NCBI GenBank assembly: GCA_038380435.1
Contig: JAWZYU010000019.1
Coordinates: 33,629,801 to 33,693,800 of the forward strand
Direction: 5' to 3'
Length of the DNA: 64,000 nt
Source of the DNA: Ryuthela nishihirai
Lineage: Eukaryota > Arthropoda > Arachnida > Araneae > Heptathelidae
Below are positions 56,385-64,000 of the stretch, piece by piece. The translations under genes and the position numbers were made by a program. Each line of letters begins with the position of its first letter. Position 1 is the stretch's first letter. Below the pieces are notes generated by a model, which searched no databases, had not been told where the DNA came from, and saw only the letters and a program-made list of their open reading frames with translations.

Positions 56385-56755
56385 GTGTTTTACCTCTGAG
56401 CGGTACTTTTTTTTTTTTGCACACAAAATGGTGCAGATCACAAGAAAGGTTGGGGAAAGGGACCCGCAAGGCAGCTGTTAGGGGATAGATGATAGACTCC
56501 GATCAAGGCCATCCAGTGTATTATTTAACGTGCACAGAGTATGGCTTTCCCGCACACGGCACCACGGCTTAATTTCCAATCCGATAGACGGCGGCCTTTC
56601 CAATCCCATTGGTGTCCTCTACTGACCATGGGTATAGCGTTGTGTTTTGAGGAGATAAATCTCAATGCTGGCCGAATAGTGATTCGAACCTGGGAACTTC
56701 AGATTAAGAGCCTGGCATGCTACTAACTGAGCCAACCCTGGCCAGGTTGAGAAGG
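56385..56755 (-). mobile_element. SINE-A, minus strand, old copy
   Basis: 'ttttacctctgagcggtact' through 'gaggagataaatctcaatgc' to the head 'gctactaactgagccaaccc'. Confidence 0.8.
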
Positions 56756-57065
56756 ACCCAAGTTCTCGTATAAAGTTCGGGAAGTGGACCCATTGGACAG
56801 CTTCTAGGAGACAGATGGAAGCCTCCCGTCAAGGACATTCTGCATGTTCTTTAACGTGCACAGGGTATGGCTCTCTAACACACAGTAACATGACTTTACG
56901 TCCCGTCCCACGAGGTATTATTCTCTCCACATCCAATAGTCTTCCAATTCTCACAAACAGTACCGTTAGAGTGCGAGTTTAACGGAAATAAATATCAACG
57001 TTGGTACGGGTGGGACTCGAAACTGTGGACTGCTGATTACGAGCCTGGTGCGCTACCAAACTGAG
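56756..57065 (-). mobile_element. SINE-A, minus strand, older fragment
   Basis: Lacks the last part of the tail. 'gtcaaggacattctgcatgt', 'gcacagggtatggctctc' and 'gtgcgctaccaaactgagac' keep family order. It follows the previous copy head-to-tail. Confidence 0.7.
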
Positions 57066-57305
57066 ACAAAGGGATCCCCTGAACAGCTGTTATATATCAG
57101 ATGGAAACCTCCCTCCAAGGCCATTTAGCGTGTTCCCTAGCGTGCACAGAGTATAACTCTCCTGCATATAGAACCACATCTTAACCTTCCATCCGACGGA
57201 CGGCGCCATTTTAAATCAATCAGATTCCGCTCTCCCGAAGGGGCACAGTTCTGACTTCAATCTGAAAACATTACTTTACGAACTTGGTACGATACCGACT
57301 GAGAG
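57066..57305 (-). mobile_element. SINE-A, minus strand, oldest fragment
   Basis: Only 'cctgaacagctgtta', 'ggccatttagcgtgttc', 'catccgacggacggcgcc' and a head relic 'ggtacgataccgactgag' remain. It forms a third tandem minus copy. Confidence 0.6.
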
Positions 57306-57309
57306 ATAA

Positions 57310-57700
57310 TCCTTGTCCCCAAAAGAAAAAAAAGAAGTGGAATCTCTCTCAGTCTGTAACCGCTGTGTCCTAATCTGATTCCTTAGGATCGAGTCTCTAC
57401 TGTGCCACCTTTGATATTTTCTCCCCTAGCTCTCGGGTTGAAGAGGGACATTGATTGGATTGGGAATGTCGCCGTCATCGCATGAAAGGTTGCCATGTTA
57501 CCATGTGCTGGAGTACACTCTTCAGGTTAAAGAACACGCTGAATGGCATTGAGGCATTGACGATAGGTTTCAACCTCTCTCGTCACAGCTGCCTAATAAA
57601 TATCCCTCTCCTATCGGTTTTAAAGTCTTGAGGTCCTTATAACCAGTGTTCATTTAGCCCATTTTGTGTAATGGGAAACATTTTTGTGTTTCGCTTAAAC
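57310..57700 (+). mobile_element. SINE-A, plus strand, very old copy
   Basis: A degraded head ('ctctctcagtctgtaaccgc'), then 'ggttaaagaacacgctgaat', 'ctcgtcacagctgcc' and 'ttcatttagcccattttgtg' in order. Confidence 0.65.
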
Positions 57701-57785
57701 TAATTCCTAATGAAGTTTGAAGTTACATTTTAAGACAAACAATACCTTTAAAATTTAAATTTGATATCCATTTTAACTAATCACA

Positions 57786-58167
57786 GGGGGCGGGGGAAGC
57801 TCAGTCGGTAGCGCGCCAGGCTCGTAATCTGTAATTCCCAGGTTCAAGTCCCAGCTGGGTCAGAGTTGAGATTTATCTCCGCAAAATTCCCTGCCCTGCC
57901 CACGGTCAGTAGGGGACACCGATGGACTTGGAAAGGCCGCCGTCTGTCTGATGGGACGTTAAGCCGTGGCTCCGTGTGCGGCAGATCCACACCCTATGCA
58001 CGTTAAAGAACATGCTGGATGGCCTTGACGGGAGGCTACCATCTGTCTTCCAACAACTGTTCCAGTGGGTGCCCTCCCCCAACCTTCTCTGAGCCTTCGG
58101 TGTCCTTGTGACCTGGCCATTTAGCCCATGGTGTGCAAAAAAGTGCCGCTCAGAGGTAAAACAACCC
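57786..58167 (+). mobile_element. SINE-A, fairly young copy
   Basis: Full length. Flanked by an 11 bp duplication with one mismatch (aactaatcaca at 57775-57785, aactaatcaga at 58168-58178). Confidence 0.9.
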
Positions 58168-58178
58168 AACTAATCAGA

Positions 58179-58515
58179 GATTGAATTTAATCACTGGTGA
58201 AGCTTAAGGGAAACTATCGATAATGTGCATGAGATTCTTCTATAGTTACAATAGATTGGAAAGGCCGCCCATTCGGAGGACGGCGAACTTTCCAAGACCA
58301 TCTGACTAAAATCTTAAAGCAGGCGCTTTAGGACTTAAGAAATCGGGGGGGGGGGGGTCTTGAGTATTTTGAAGGCAAGTTTAAAACTATTGTAAAGTCG
58401 AGTTCCAGGATACTTAATAGATTTTTATCTTGTAAAATACCTTTCCTTCCCCGAAGTCCTTCGCTTGGATTCAATATGTGATTTTTCGCATTTCTTCCTG
58501 ATTGTTTCCCAGTTG
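58179..58515. other. No gene; SINE-A hairpin relic and poly-G tract
   Basis: At 58255-58305 'ttggaaaggccgccc' is followed by the reversed block 'gacggcgaactttccaagac', two SINE-A pieces facing each other. A homopolymer of about 12 G lies near 58346. Confidence 0.45.
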
Positions 58516-58619
58516 GCCGTTCCAAGGCCGAGTGGTTAGCGTTCTTGGCTACCGATCAGAGGGACTTGGGTTCGAGCCCTGGTTAAGGCATGGATGTTTG
58601 TGTTGTCTTTCTGCTGAGT
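58516..58619 (+). mobile_element. SINE-B, 3'-truncated
   Basis: Intact head ('aaggccgagtggttagcg', 'gggttcgagccctgg') to 'tgtctttctgctgagt', where it stops without its tail. Because target-primed insertion normally truncates the 5' end, the loss of the 3' end implies later deletion. Confidence 0.8.
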
Positions 58620-58755
58620 AAAAAATACTCCATCATAATGATTTCCGTTAATTGGTTGTGAAAGGTGTACATCAATCCTTCTGTTATTTTAAGAATATCC
58701 TGAAAACGAATTTCGAAAGCTTCATCTTTTTCTCCTTTATTCTGTTCTGTTCACT

Positions 58756-59141
58756 GGGGCGGGGGTTGCTCAGTCGGTAGCGCGCCAAGCTCGTAATCTG
58801 TAGTTTCCAGGTTCGAGTCCCAGCTGGGTCAGCGTTGAGATTTATCTCCGCAAAATTCCCCGCCCTGCCCACGGTCAGTAGGGGACACCGATGGGCTTGG
58901 AAAGGCCGCCGTCCGTCGGATGGGACGTTAAGCCGTGGCCCCGTGTGCGGGAGAGACATACCCTGTGCACGTTAAAGAACACGCTGGACGGTCTTGACGG
59001 GAGGCTATCATCGTCTATCTCCCAACAGCTGTTCCAGTGGGTCCCCTCCCCCAACCTTCTCTGAGCCTTCGGGGTCCATGTGACCTGGCCATTTAGTCCA
59101 TGGTGTGCAAAAAAGTGCCGCTCAGAGGTAAAACAACCCAA
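58756..59141 (+). mobile_element. SINE-A, young copy
   Basis: Close to the reference, flanked by a 14 bp duplication with one mismatch (ctgttctgttcact at 58742-58755, ctgttctcttcact at 59142-59155). Confidence 0.92.
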
Positions 59142-59155
59142 CTGTTCTCTTCACT

Positions 59156-59935
59156 TGTTCAAATACCCATAAAACGAGCTTTAAAACAACAGGTAAGATT
59201 AATATTTTGGATAGGTTGCACAGAGCCGAAGCTCTGTCTGAATCACAACTTGTGCGTTGCTGTAAAAATCCAAAACAATTAACCTGCATAGCACTGCAGA
59301 TCCTGTGATATAAAATGACTGACTTGTATCACTTGCTGCTGTAATGCCGCTCATCATTTTCTTAGCTAATGCTTCGTTCTTATTTCATTCCGCAATTCAA
59401 AAACAATGGCACTGTAGCGTAGGCTGCGGTGCGTGCATGCGTGGGTCTATCATTACGTTCATCATTAACCTCAATATTAGGTTCAGTGATGCGGCTCTTC
59501 ACTGCCTCCTTTGATCATTGCTTAAGATGTTACAATGTGTTGTTTCGCTCTCACTGGTGGAACATGACTTCTCTCTCGGAATGTAGCTTCACTCTTAGTT
59601 GCAATCTCTCTTCTCATAAGCAGCCTGCTTATCTGCATTCCATTACACAACATTCCGATGTCAAGTTTTTATATGTCAACTCATTAGCGGAATTATTTTT
59701 TTTTTATCCTTTTCACTGGACATATGTCCAGTTTGTCTTAACTATGCATAGTTGATTTAATTTTTGTTTCCTGCTTAACGTATTTTTTTACGTTTTTTCT
59801 CAATATATAATGGATTATACGACAGGATCCTAAGTTTCAAGGAGGATTGGAGTTGGAGTAAAATGAACGAATTAAGTGGAAATGAACTTAAAGAGAAGAT
59901 CGAGTTTGGATCTTGTCTTTGGATCTCTATTTGAT
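59156..59935. other. No feature supported
   Basis: Average composition, with a 108-codon plus ORF (59429-59755), Ser/Leu/Phe-rich and unrecognised. No repeat family seen. Confidence 0.35.
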
Positions 59936-60185
59936 CCCTGATACGATTGGGGATAGAAATCACTGAAATGGACCTAAAGACACGATCTTTGGAATGGACC
60001 TAAAGGCATGATCATTGGAATGGACCTAAAGACACGATCATAGGAATGGACCTAATGACAGGATCATTGAAATGGACCTAAAAACAGGATCATTGGAATG
60101 AACTTAACGACAGGATAATTAGGATGGAACTAAAGACAGTGTGGGAATGGGATTCATCCTAATGGACTTAAAGACAGGATCATAC
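59936..60185. repeat. Minisatellite, about 26 bp unit, about 8-9 copies
   Basis: 'ggaatggacctaaagacacg' + 'atcatt' units with drift. The last unit runs right up to the 5' splice site of the exon candidate at 60186 and contributes the intron's first bases (minus strand 'gtatgatcctgtctttaag'). Confidence 0.8.
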
Positions 60186-60352
60186 CTGTTATGGCAAATG
60201 CACGTCCCCGGCCAAGGCCATCCATCCTGCTTTTCAATGTGCAGAGAATTTTGTGCTGAAGCATTTCGGGCCGAAACAACTTGTACGAGAACCTCAAAGC
60301 GCACAATGTCGAACTTCATCGGGCCCTCTTTCTCATCCAACAGCGAGGAAAT
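60186..60352 (-). CDS. Internal coding exon of an unidentified host gene (best exon candidate)
   Basis: On the minus strand a 167 bp stretch is preceded by 'gatttgacaactttcag' (3' splice site) and followed by CAG|GTATGA (5' splice site). One frame is open throughout, giving 55 codons plus two bases: ISSLLDEKEGPMKFDIVRFE, then VLVQVVSARNASAQNSLHIE, then KQDGWPWPGTCICHNR. Composition is charged and balanced, with Trp, Cys and His, and local G+C is clearly above both flanks, as expected of conserved coding sequence. I do not recognise the protein. No neighbouring exon could be paired with it inside the window, so the gene's introns must be long. A minisatellite directly abuts the 5' splice site. 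Confidence 0.55.
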
Positions 60353-60537
60353 CTGAAAGTTGTCAAATCAAAATTCATAATTATGCGAATCCCAACTAAG
60401 AAATGATAATGGTGTAATGCGAAATTTTGTGAAAGATATTTTCGTTATCACCAGATCGGACTGTGGCAACATTTTGGATATTCATGTTCTGAGTATGTTG
60501 AAAAACCCTTTAACTGGCAATAGCTGAGCGCTTTTTG
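60353..60537. other. Sequence upstream of the exon candidate
   Basis: Probably intron of the same minus-strand gene if the exon is real. No other feature. Confidence 0.3.
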
Positions 60538-60915
60538 AGGCGGGAATAACCTTAGTCAGTAGCGTGTCAGACTCGTAATCTGCAGTACCGCAGTTCGAAT
60601 TCCAAATATGCCAGGTTTGAGATTTATTTCAGCTAATTCCCACTCCAACCTCGGTGAGAAAGGAGAATGCCGATGGACGTGGAAAAGCCCCTGTCCGTCA
60701 GATCATGTTTTAAGCCATGATCGTGTGTATAGGAAAAGCAATAACCATCCACGTTAAAGAACACGCTGAATGGACTTGATGCGAGGATCGGATTGGACAT
60801 CTGTCTCTTAACAACTGTCCAGTGTCTTATAGTCTTGTAGTTTGTGTGACCTGGACATTTATACTATTGTGTGCGAAAAGAGTGTATCTCTGAGTAACAA
60901 TACCCAACTGAATCG
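60538..60915 (+). mobile_element. SINE-A, old copy
   Basis: 'accttagtcagtagcgtgtc' head, a damaged B box 'cagttcgaattcc', 'ccacgttaaagaacacgctg' and the tail 'gagtaacaatacccaact'. Confidence 0.8.
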
Positions 60916-61589
60916 TTTTAATCTTCTCTTAACATCTGTTCAATAAGTCTTTTTCCGTAGCATTGTTCTGAACTTTAGGGTTCTTGTAATTTAGTCTCTT
61001 AAGCCACCCTTCAGGAAACGAAAAATGAAGCTCTGAGTTAGATGAACCTATCCTTAAAAATGCTTTCAATCGTGTATCGTTTCAACGTTTTCTCATTCAT
61101 ATTATGTCTCAAACTGTTAATCTGGATGTTGACTTTTTTAAAAAAGAAATTATACCTCAATGTGTACTTTATGTGCGGATTAAACAATTACAAATTCTCT
61201 TGAAAGTTATCTGCTCCAGCAATTCGACCTCTAATGTTTTTTCGTGCACTTTCTTTTTACACTTTTTTGTGTGTGTTTCTCCTTGAGAATAGCTTTCAGT
61301 TTTTAAGTTTACGGCTCAGTTATCAACTATATCGTAATTTGAGGCATTGTAAACTTCACGGTTGTAACCCTAACCTTCACACAACACTTTTGTATTGTCT
61401 TTGTTTCTGCAAAATTGAGTTTTGGGAGGTGTAGCTCAAGATCGGAACATTAAACGATTCTGAATCAACTGCTAGATCATTCAGTAGTCAGATTTGGAAT
61501 ATTTCTGACAAAGACTCCACTTCGTTACGTTCTAGGTTTTTATTAGGCAACTTCTCTCAAAAGACTTTTAAAATTCGGTAGTGCTAAAA
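60916..61589. other. No feature supported
   Basis: A/T-rich. 60916-61030 contains weak SINE-A tail echoes ('cttctcttaacatctgttca', 'agggttcttgtaatttag'). Confidence 0.35.
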
Positions 61590-61850
61590 TGCTCACAACC
61601 CGATATTCCCAAGTTAGAGTCCCTACAGTTAAAATGAGATTTTTTCCGTGAATCCTTACCCTACCGATGGGCCCCTTTCTCACAGAGGGACGTATGAGAG
61701 GGAAGTATGAGATCTTGACGTATGAGAGTCATTCTCATACGTCATAGACCATCGGATGGACGTTAAGGAGTGGCTAAAGTAGGAAGACATACACTGTGAA
61801 GGTTAAAGAACACGTTGGATGGTTTTACTGGAAGCTCCCATCTCTGTCAA
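61590..61850 (+). mobile_element. SINE-A, very degraded copy
   Basis: Only 'ttcccaagttagagtccc', 'catcggatggacgttaagg' and 'ggttaaagaacacgttggat' are clear. It contains an internal inverted duplication around 'gacgtatgagag' (about 61690-61743). Confidence 0.6.
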
Positions 61851-61859
61851 TATATGTGG

Positions 61860-62067
61860 AACGTGGAGTTTGCTTCATTCGGCAGCGCGCTAACGCTCGT
61901 TGCTTGATATTTTGAGATTGTGGACCCAACTTGGCAAGCATTGTGATTCACCTCCTCTCTCTCTCCATGGTTGATAAAAGGGACATCCATAGGCCTGGGT
62001 AGGCCGCGTACACGGTACCATCAGTCGGTAGCCTGGCGCGCTACCAACTGAGCCATCCCCGCTCCCA
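61860..62067. mobile_element. Chimeric SINE-A relic with head-to-head pieces
   Basis: A plus-strand piece ('cggcagcgcgctaacgctcg', 'catccataggcctgggtagg') ends near 62020. It is joined to a minus-strand head ('agcctggcgcgctaccaact' to 'gagccatccccgctccca'). Confidence 0.55.
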
Positions 62068-62696
62068 CATGATTAAGTGTTCATTGTTTTGTAATAAAAG
62101 TTAATTTGAATAAATTTTCTCTTTTTTTTTTAAATAGTGTAACAGAGTTTTTTTTCAGGTTTAAAGAATAACATAAAAATATTACCGAATTGAAAAACTG
62201 TCGAGGAAAATGACACTTTGACCGCAAAACGCATGCACGTGAGTAAAAATACTCATTCGTAAATTTTAATTTCCTTCAGAAGTTATTGTATAGTACACGA
62301 GGTTTGCTTTTAGACTTTTTCTCAGTATTTGCAGGTAATGACTCTCAGTCTTTTATTGCAAAAAATGCATCTACTTATTTTTCCGTTTGTTATATTCCGT
62401 GGTCGTGAATCACTATTTTAATTTTTTTTTTTCCATAGGATTTGGAGATCGTAATTTTGCCGATCGCGACCTTTTTAAGATACGAACTCCAGAGATCTTC
62501 ATGAGTTTCCTGTTCGTAAATTTACATCAGTCCAAAGTCAAGAAATTGCTTCAATAATCAGATGAAAAAACTTAGATTTTATGATAAGTGATATCAAACC
62601 CTCGATGCTTTTTTTCATTATCAAGTAATAAAATTTATATACTCTTTACAAGAGGTTTTTGGGTAAATATATGACATTTCACATTTCATACTGTGG
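62068..62696. other. No feature supported
   Basis: A/T-rich. 62159-62240 is bounded by excellent splice-like signals ('ttttttttcag' and GTGAGTAAA), but every frame contains stops, so it is not coding. Confidence 0.4.
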
Positions 62697-63055
62697 CGGG
62701 GTTGTTCAGTCGGTAGCGTGCGAGGCTTGTAATCTGCAGTTCCCAGGTTCGAGTTCCACATGGACCACCCCACACTGCCTTCGGTCAGTAGAGGACACCG
62801 ATGGACTTGGAAAAGCTGTCGTTGCGACCTAATGCTGGGTCTTCATGTGCAGGTGAACCATATGCTGTATATGCTAAAGAACACTCTGAATGGTCTTGAA
62901 GGAAGACTACCATCTGTCTCCTAACAGCTTTGCCATGGTTCCCTTTCCCTAATCTTTTGATCCCTTTGGGATTTTTGCCTTGCTTAACCGTTTAGCCTGT
63001 TTTATCGTTGTATACCGAAAAAAAAAGGTCGCTCAGAATAAAATAACACAACCCA
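62697..63055 (+). mobile_element. SINE-A copy
   Basis: Head 'ggttgttcagtcggtagcgt', intact B box 'ggttcgagttcc', deletion of the first body block, then 'ggacaccgatggacttggaa' to 'gctcagaataaaataacaca'. Confidence 0.85.
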
Positions 63056-63117
63056 TTGCAACATGCTCAGTACAAGGCTCAAAATTTCGAAGAACAAAAC
63101 ATTGCCATTCATGTGTC

Positions 63118-63222
63118 AACATGTCAGGTGCTCTGATGGTTAAGCATCGCAAGCTCACTCAGTTCCACTTAACGAAAAAATTTAGTAAGCTTGCGATAGC
63201 TTAAGGGTTAAAGCATCTGACA
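63118..63222. repeat. Inverted pair of SINE-C tRNA-like pieces
   Basis: 'acatgtcaggtgctctgatgg' + 'ttaagcatcgcaagct' faces 'agcttgcgatagcttaaggg' + 'ttaaagcatctgacatgt' across a spacer of about 25 bp. Both resemble the A-box side of SINE-C. Confidence 0.6.
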
Positions 63223-63384
63223 TGTCAAGGAAAGTTATCTTTTTTCCCAGTTAACTATTCAAGTGTTCTATAATTACAGGACATTTCCCCTGTTTCTCTA
63301 TTATTGGAATGAATCGATTTAACTTTTGAGAAGCCCATGTTTTGCACCATGCAACATTACTTTGCAATTTATCCATTTTTCTCA

Positions 63385-63935
63385 GGGTAGGGGGCAAAAA
63401 TGGTTTTCAGAATGGGTTAGAAATTTTCGGGTGGAAGGGGGTGGAAATGGTTTTAAGGGTGGAGCAGAATATTTTTGGGTGGAAGGGGGTAGCAAAATGG
63501 TTTTAAGGGTGGAGCATTATAATTTCGGGTGGAAAGGGGTGGCAAAATGGTTTTAAGAGTGGAGCAGAATATTTTCGGGTGGAAGGGGATGACAAAATGG
63601 TTTTAAGGGTGGAGCAGAATATTTTCGGGTGGGAGGGGGTGGCAAAATGGTTTTAAGGGTGGAGCAGATTATTTTCGGGTGGAAGGGGGTGGCAAAATGG
63701 TTTTAAGGGTGGAGCAGAATATTTTCGGGTGGAAGGGGATGACAAAATGGTTTTAAGGGTGGAGCAGAATATTTTCGGGTGGAAGGGGGTGGCAAAATGG
63801 TTTTAAGGGTGGAGCAGATTATTTTCGGGTGGAAGGGGGTGCCAAAATGGTTTTCAGGGTGGAGCAGAATATTTTCGGGTGGAAGGGGGTGGCAAAATGG
63901 TTTTCAGGGTGTCAGAATATTTTCGGGTGGGAGGC
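63385..63935. repeat. Minisatellite, 50 bp unit, about 11 copies, with 150 bp higher-order period
   Basis: The unit is 'gggtggaagggggtggcaaa' + 'atggttttaagggtggagca' + 'gaatattttc'. Variant units carrying 'ggatgac' occur at 63587 and 63737, and those carrying 'cagattatt' at 63666 and 63816. Both pairs are exactly 150 bp apart, so a three-unit block was itself duplicated. The ORF at 63326-63556 is a by-product. Confidence 0.9.
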
Positions 63936-64000
63936 GGGAAAAATGAGCGTTTCAAAACAAAAATATTTAGGTTAAGACCTTAAAGGTGTCCAAGCAATTA

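Noticed and set aside
62159..62240. Exon-like interval with very good acceptor (poly-T, CAG) and donor (GTGAGT)
   Set aside because: All three frames contain stop codons. It could only be untranslated or chance.
63385..63935. Regular 50 bp repeats considered as a CRISPR array
   Set aside because: Units are contiguous with no unique spacers, the genome is eukaryotic, and no cas genes exist.

Overview
This window looks like intergenic or intronic DNA from an arthropod-like animal genome. It is AT-rich, and I see no bacterial-style gene packing, no operons and no CRISPR. It is dominated by eukaryotic transposable elements: two main tRNA-derived SINE families, an RTE-clade LINE, a Jockey-like LINE remnant, a dead Tc1/mariner transposon, hAT and mariner MITEs, and many minisatellites. 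A chelicerate (spider-like) host is my guess from the repeat style only. Nothing in the window proves the taxon. Family names SINE-A/B/C, D, E and F are labels I made for this report.

Layout. (1) 1-12.3 kb is one large inverted-repeat complex. Arm A (488-4039) and arm B (5568-9421, inverted) flank a 1.5 kb loop. Arm C (9433-12261) is a second copy of the outer part of the arm, back-to-back with B, so that 6582-12261 is a 5.7 kb near-perfect palindrome with a 22 bp centre. No transposase is visible in it, and neither SINE-A nor SINE-B has landed in it. (2) 12.3-20.7 kb holds degenerate tandem repeats, a Tc1 pseudo-transposon with recognisable TIRs, SINEs, a 235 bp tandem duplication and copies of a foldback element (family D). 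(3) 20.7-35 kb is AT-rich and contains a triple-nested mobile-element structure (23060-24236), hAT MITEs, SINEs, a Jockey remnant and a few weak exon candidates. (4) 35-48 kb is a SINE-A hot spot in which SINEs have repeatedly inserted into older SINEs. (5) 48.1-51.7 kb is an apparently intact RTE LINE on the minus strand, with endonuclease and reverse transcriptase in a single ORF of about 1,000 codons. (6) 52-64 kb contains more SINEs, a best-supported host exon candidate (60186-60352, minus) whose 5' splice site abuts a minisatellite, and a 50 bp minisatellite with a three-unit higher-order period.

How the parts work together: the SINEs encode no protein and must borrow a LINE reverse transcriptase. 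The RTE copy is the only full LINE ORF here, but I cannot show that it mobilises the SINEs, because their tails (AACAACCCAACC-like or TATTTATT-like) do not match the RTE (GAT)n tail. Young SINE-A copies with 10-14 bp target-site duplications show that the SINE-A machinery was recently active. I find no complete host gene; only isolated exon candidates can be supported from sequence.
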